A stretch of DNA of 6,604 nt. It comes from an uncultured Oscillospiraceae bacterium (GTDB lineage Bacteria > Bacillota > Clostridia > Oscillospirales > Acutalibacteraceae). Within the stretch, counting starts at the first letter, position 1; every line of letters begins with the position of its first letter. The position numbers and the translations under genes were made by a program. Location of the stretch: the NCBI GenBank assembly GCA_900555705.1, contig USLV01000080.1, forward strand, positions 1 through 6,604. Reading direction: 5' to 3'. Below are positions 5,201 to 6,604 of the stretch, piece after piece. Below the pieces are notes generated by a model. That model did no database searches, had not been told where the DNA came from, and saw only the letters and a list, made by a program, of their open reading frames with translations.

Positions 5201-6604
5201 CAGTCTCCCACTCCTCTCATAGCCAGTGCCTTGGACTGCAATTGCAACAGCTTGAAATAGACGCCCTTCTGCGCCACCAGCTCCGCATGGGTGCCGCGTT
5301 CCACGAGCTTGCCGTTTTCCAGCACAATCAGCCGATCGGCATTTCGCAGCGTCGACAGCCGGTGGGCGATCGAGATGGTTGTCCGCCCCTTCGTCAACTG
5401 GTCAAGCGATGCCTGGATGGCGCGTTCCGTCTCGGTGTCCACCGAGGCGGTCGCCTCGTCCAGCACCAGAATCTGCGGATCCGCGAGAATCGCCCGGGCG
5501 ATGGACAGCCGCTGACGTTCGCCGCCGGACAGCCGTCGTCCGCCGGTACCGATCACGGTGTCGTAGCCATCCGGCAGGCGGCAGATGAAAGGATGGGCGC
5601 TCGCGGCGATCGCCGCCTCGACAATCTCCTCCCGTGTCGCGTCCGGACGCGCATAGGCGATGTTCTCTGCGATTGTACCCATGAAGATATAGGTCTCCTG
5701 GCTCACCATAGCGACAGAGCCGCGCAGCGAGGCAAAGGACAGGTCGCGGACGTTGATATCGTCGAGCAGGATCTCCCCCTGCTCCGCGTCATACAGCCGC
5801 GAGATCAGGTTGACCAGCGTAGATTTGCCCGCGCCGGATTTGCCGACGATGCCGAGCATCTCCCCGGGCTTTACATCAAAACTGATATCGTGCAGGACCG
5901 GCTTGTTGGGCTCATAGCCGAAGCTGACGTGACGCAGCTCGATCTTACCCTTCAGTTCCTTCTGTACGGCATCCGCCTTTTCCTCGATCTCCGGAACCGC
6001 GTCCACGATCTCAAATACCCGCTGGGCAGCGTTCATGCTGTTGGACCACCACTGGAAAACGTTCGAGAAAAAGTCGATCGGTCCCTGCAGCATGGCCAGA
6101 TAGTTGACGAAGGTCAGCAGCATGCCGTAGCGGAAATCGCCGCCCGACTGCAAAATCAGGATCGCGCCGATGCTCCAGACCAGCAGCGTCGGCAGCTCCC
6201 GGCCGGTGGAATACGCCGCGTTGAACAGGTTGCGGTACTTCACGATATTCATCTCGGCATCCCGCACCCGGTTATTGACCTTGTCGAAGCGGACATCCTC
6301 GTTCGACTCCTGGCCGAACGCCTTGACAACGCGGGCACCGGTGAAGTTGTCGTTCAGAACCGAATAGAGCGACCGGGTGACGCGCGCTTGACGGCCGTGG
6401 GCGTGCCAGAGCTTCGGCTGCAGATACCGGCTGATAAAGAACAGCGGCGGCAGCAGGAAGAGCGACACAATCGCGAGCTTCCAGTTCATCGAAAACATGA
6501 TGCCCGCCGTCAGCAGCACGGTGAACACATTGAACAGCAGATAGGGCAGGCCGTCAATGAAGAAATGCATCACCTCATTGGCGTCACCGTTGACCCGCTG
6601 CATC
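5200..6604 (-). CDS. ABC exporter half-transporter (partial, N-terminus off the window)
   Basis: The C-terminal 467 residues of a membrane ATPase of the ABCB/MsbA-like exporter type. The methionine at 6603 is internal to the protein (QRVNGDANEVMHFF matches the R-V-N-x-D stretch of the membrane domain), so the true start and the first membrane segments lie to the right. Visible membrane segments fall at about residues 19-38, 42-58, 138-152 and 158-172, numbered from 6603. The ATPase domain is complete: Walker A GKSGAGKS 254-261, Q-loop Gln302, signature LSGGERQ 358-364, Walker B with Asp382 and Glu383, H-loop His414. Its catalytic residues are all consensus, as in the other ABC protein at 2433-4625, so if they pair both ATP sites should be active, unlike the many heterodimeric exporters with one degenerate site. 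It is the most promoter-proximal gene of the leftward operon seen here. Whether it also has an N-terminal extra domain cannot be told. Confidence 0.92.
   Translation of the reverse strand, partial: MQRVNGDANEVMHFFIDGLPYLLFNVFTVLLTAGIMFSMNWKLAIVSLFLLPPLFFISRYLQPKLWHAHGRQARVTRSLYSVLNDNFTGARVVKAFGQESNEDVRFDKVNNRVRDAEMNIVKYRNLFNAAYSTGRELPTLLVWSIGAILILQSGGDFRYGMLLTFVNYLAMLQGPIDFFSNVFQWWSNSMNAAQRVFEIVDAVPEIEEKADAVQKELKGKIELRHVSFGYEPNKPVLHDISFDVKPGEMLGIVGKSGAGKSTLVNLISRLYDAEQGEILLDDINVRDLSFASLRGSVAMVSQETYIFMGTIAENIAYARPDATREEIVEAAIAASAHPFICRLPDGYDTVIGTGGRRLSGGERQRLSIARAILADPQILVLDEATASVDTETERAIQASLDQLTKGRTTISIAHRLSTLRNADRLIVLENGKLVERGTHAELVAQKGVYFKLLQLQSKALAMRGVGD

Overview
The window looks like the end of a draft or metagenomic contig from a GC-rich Firmicute, most likely a Clostridia/Oscillospiraceae-type gut bacterium. 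This rests on the PstS subtype, a small DUF6514-type protein, a TQXA (thioester-domain) surface protein and strong AGGAG ribosome sites. No 16S or other taxonomic marker is present, so the placement is inference. Bases 1-50 are not genomic. They are Illumina Nextera library sequence (end of P7, an 8-base index, then the Tn5 mosaic end), so real sequence begins at base 51.

Left part (51-1749): a phosphate-binding lipoprotein gene, pstS, runs leftward and is cut by the adapter. Upstream of it is a run of 11-bp-spaced direct repeats resembling a Pho box, followed by a -10 element. Diverging rightward is a secreted, membrane-anchored TQXA-domain protein. Its reading frame is broken once between 997 and 1052, and its thioester domain appears to lack the bond-forming cysteine.

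Middle (1750-2432): a near-consensus promoter overlaps the stop codon of the surface-protein gene and leads into about 165 bases without a convincing ORF. That stretch folds locally and ends in a terminator-like hairpin, making it a candidate small RNA. A TTG-started 98-residue DUF6514-like gene follows. A very strong bidirectional terminator separates it from the leftward operon.

Right part (2433-6604): a leftward operon encodes ABC exporter 1 (N-terminus off the window), a DUF1854-family protein (TGATG overlap) and ABC exporter 2. Exporter 2 carries an extra N-terminal PH-like domain and a four-cysteine zinc ribbon. Tight packing suggests the two half-transporters work as a heterodimer with the DUF1854 protein as accessory factor. 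DUF1854/ABC sets are linked to cyanophycin metabolism in some other bacteria, but no cyanophycin gene is visible here and the substrate is unknown.
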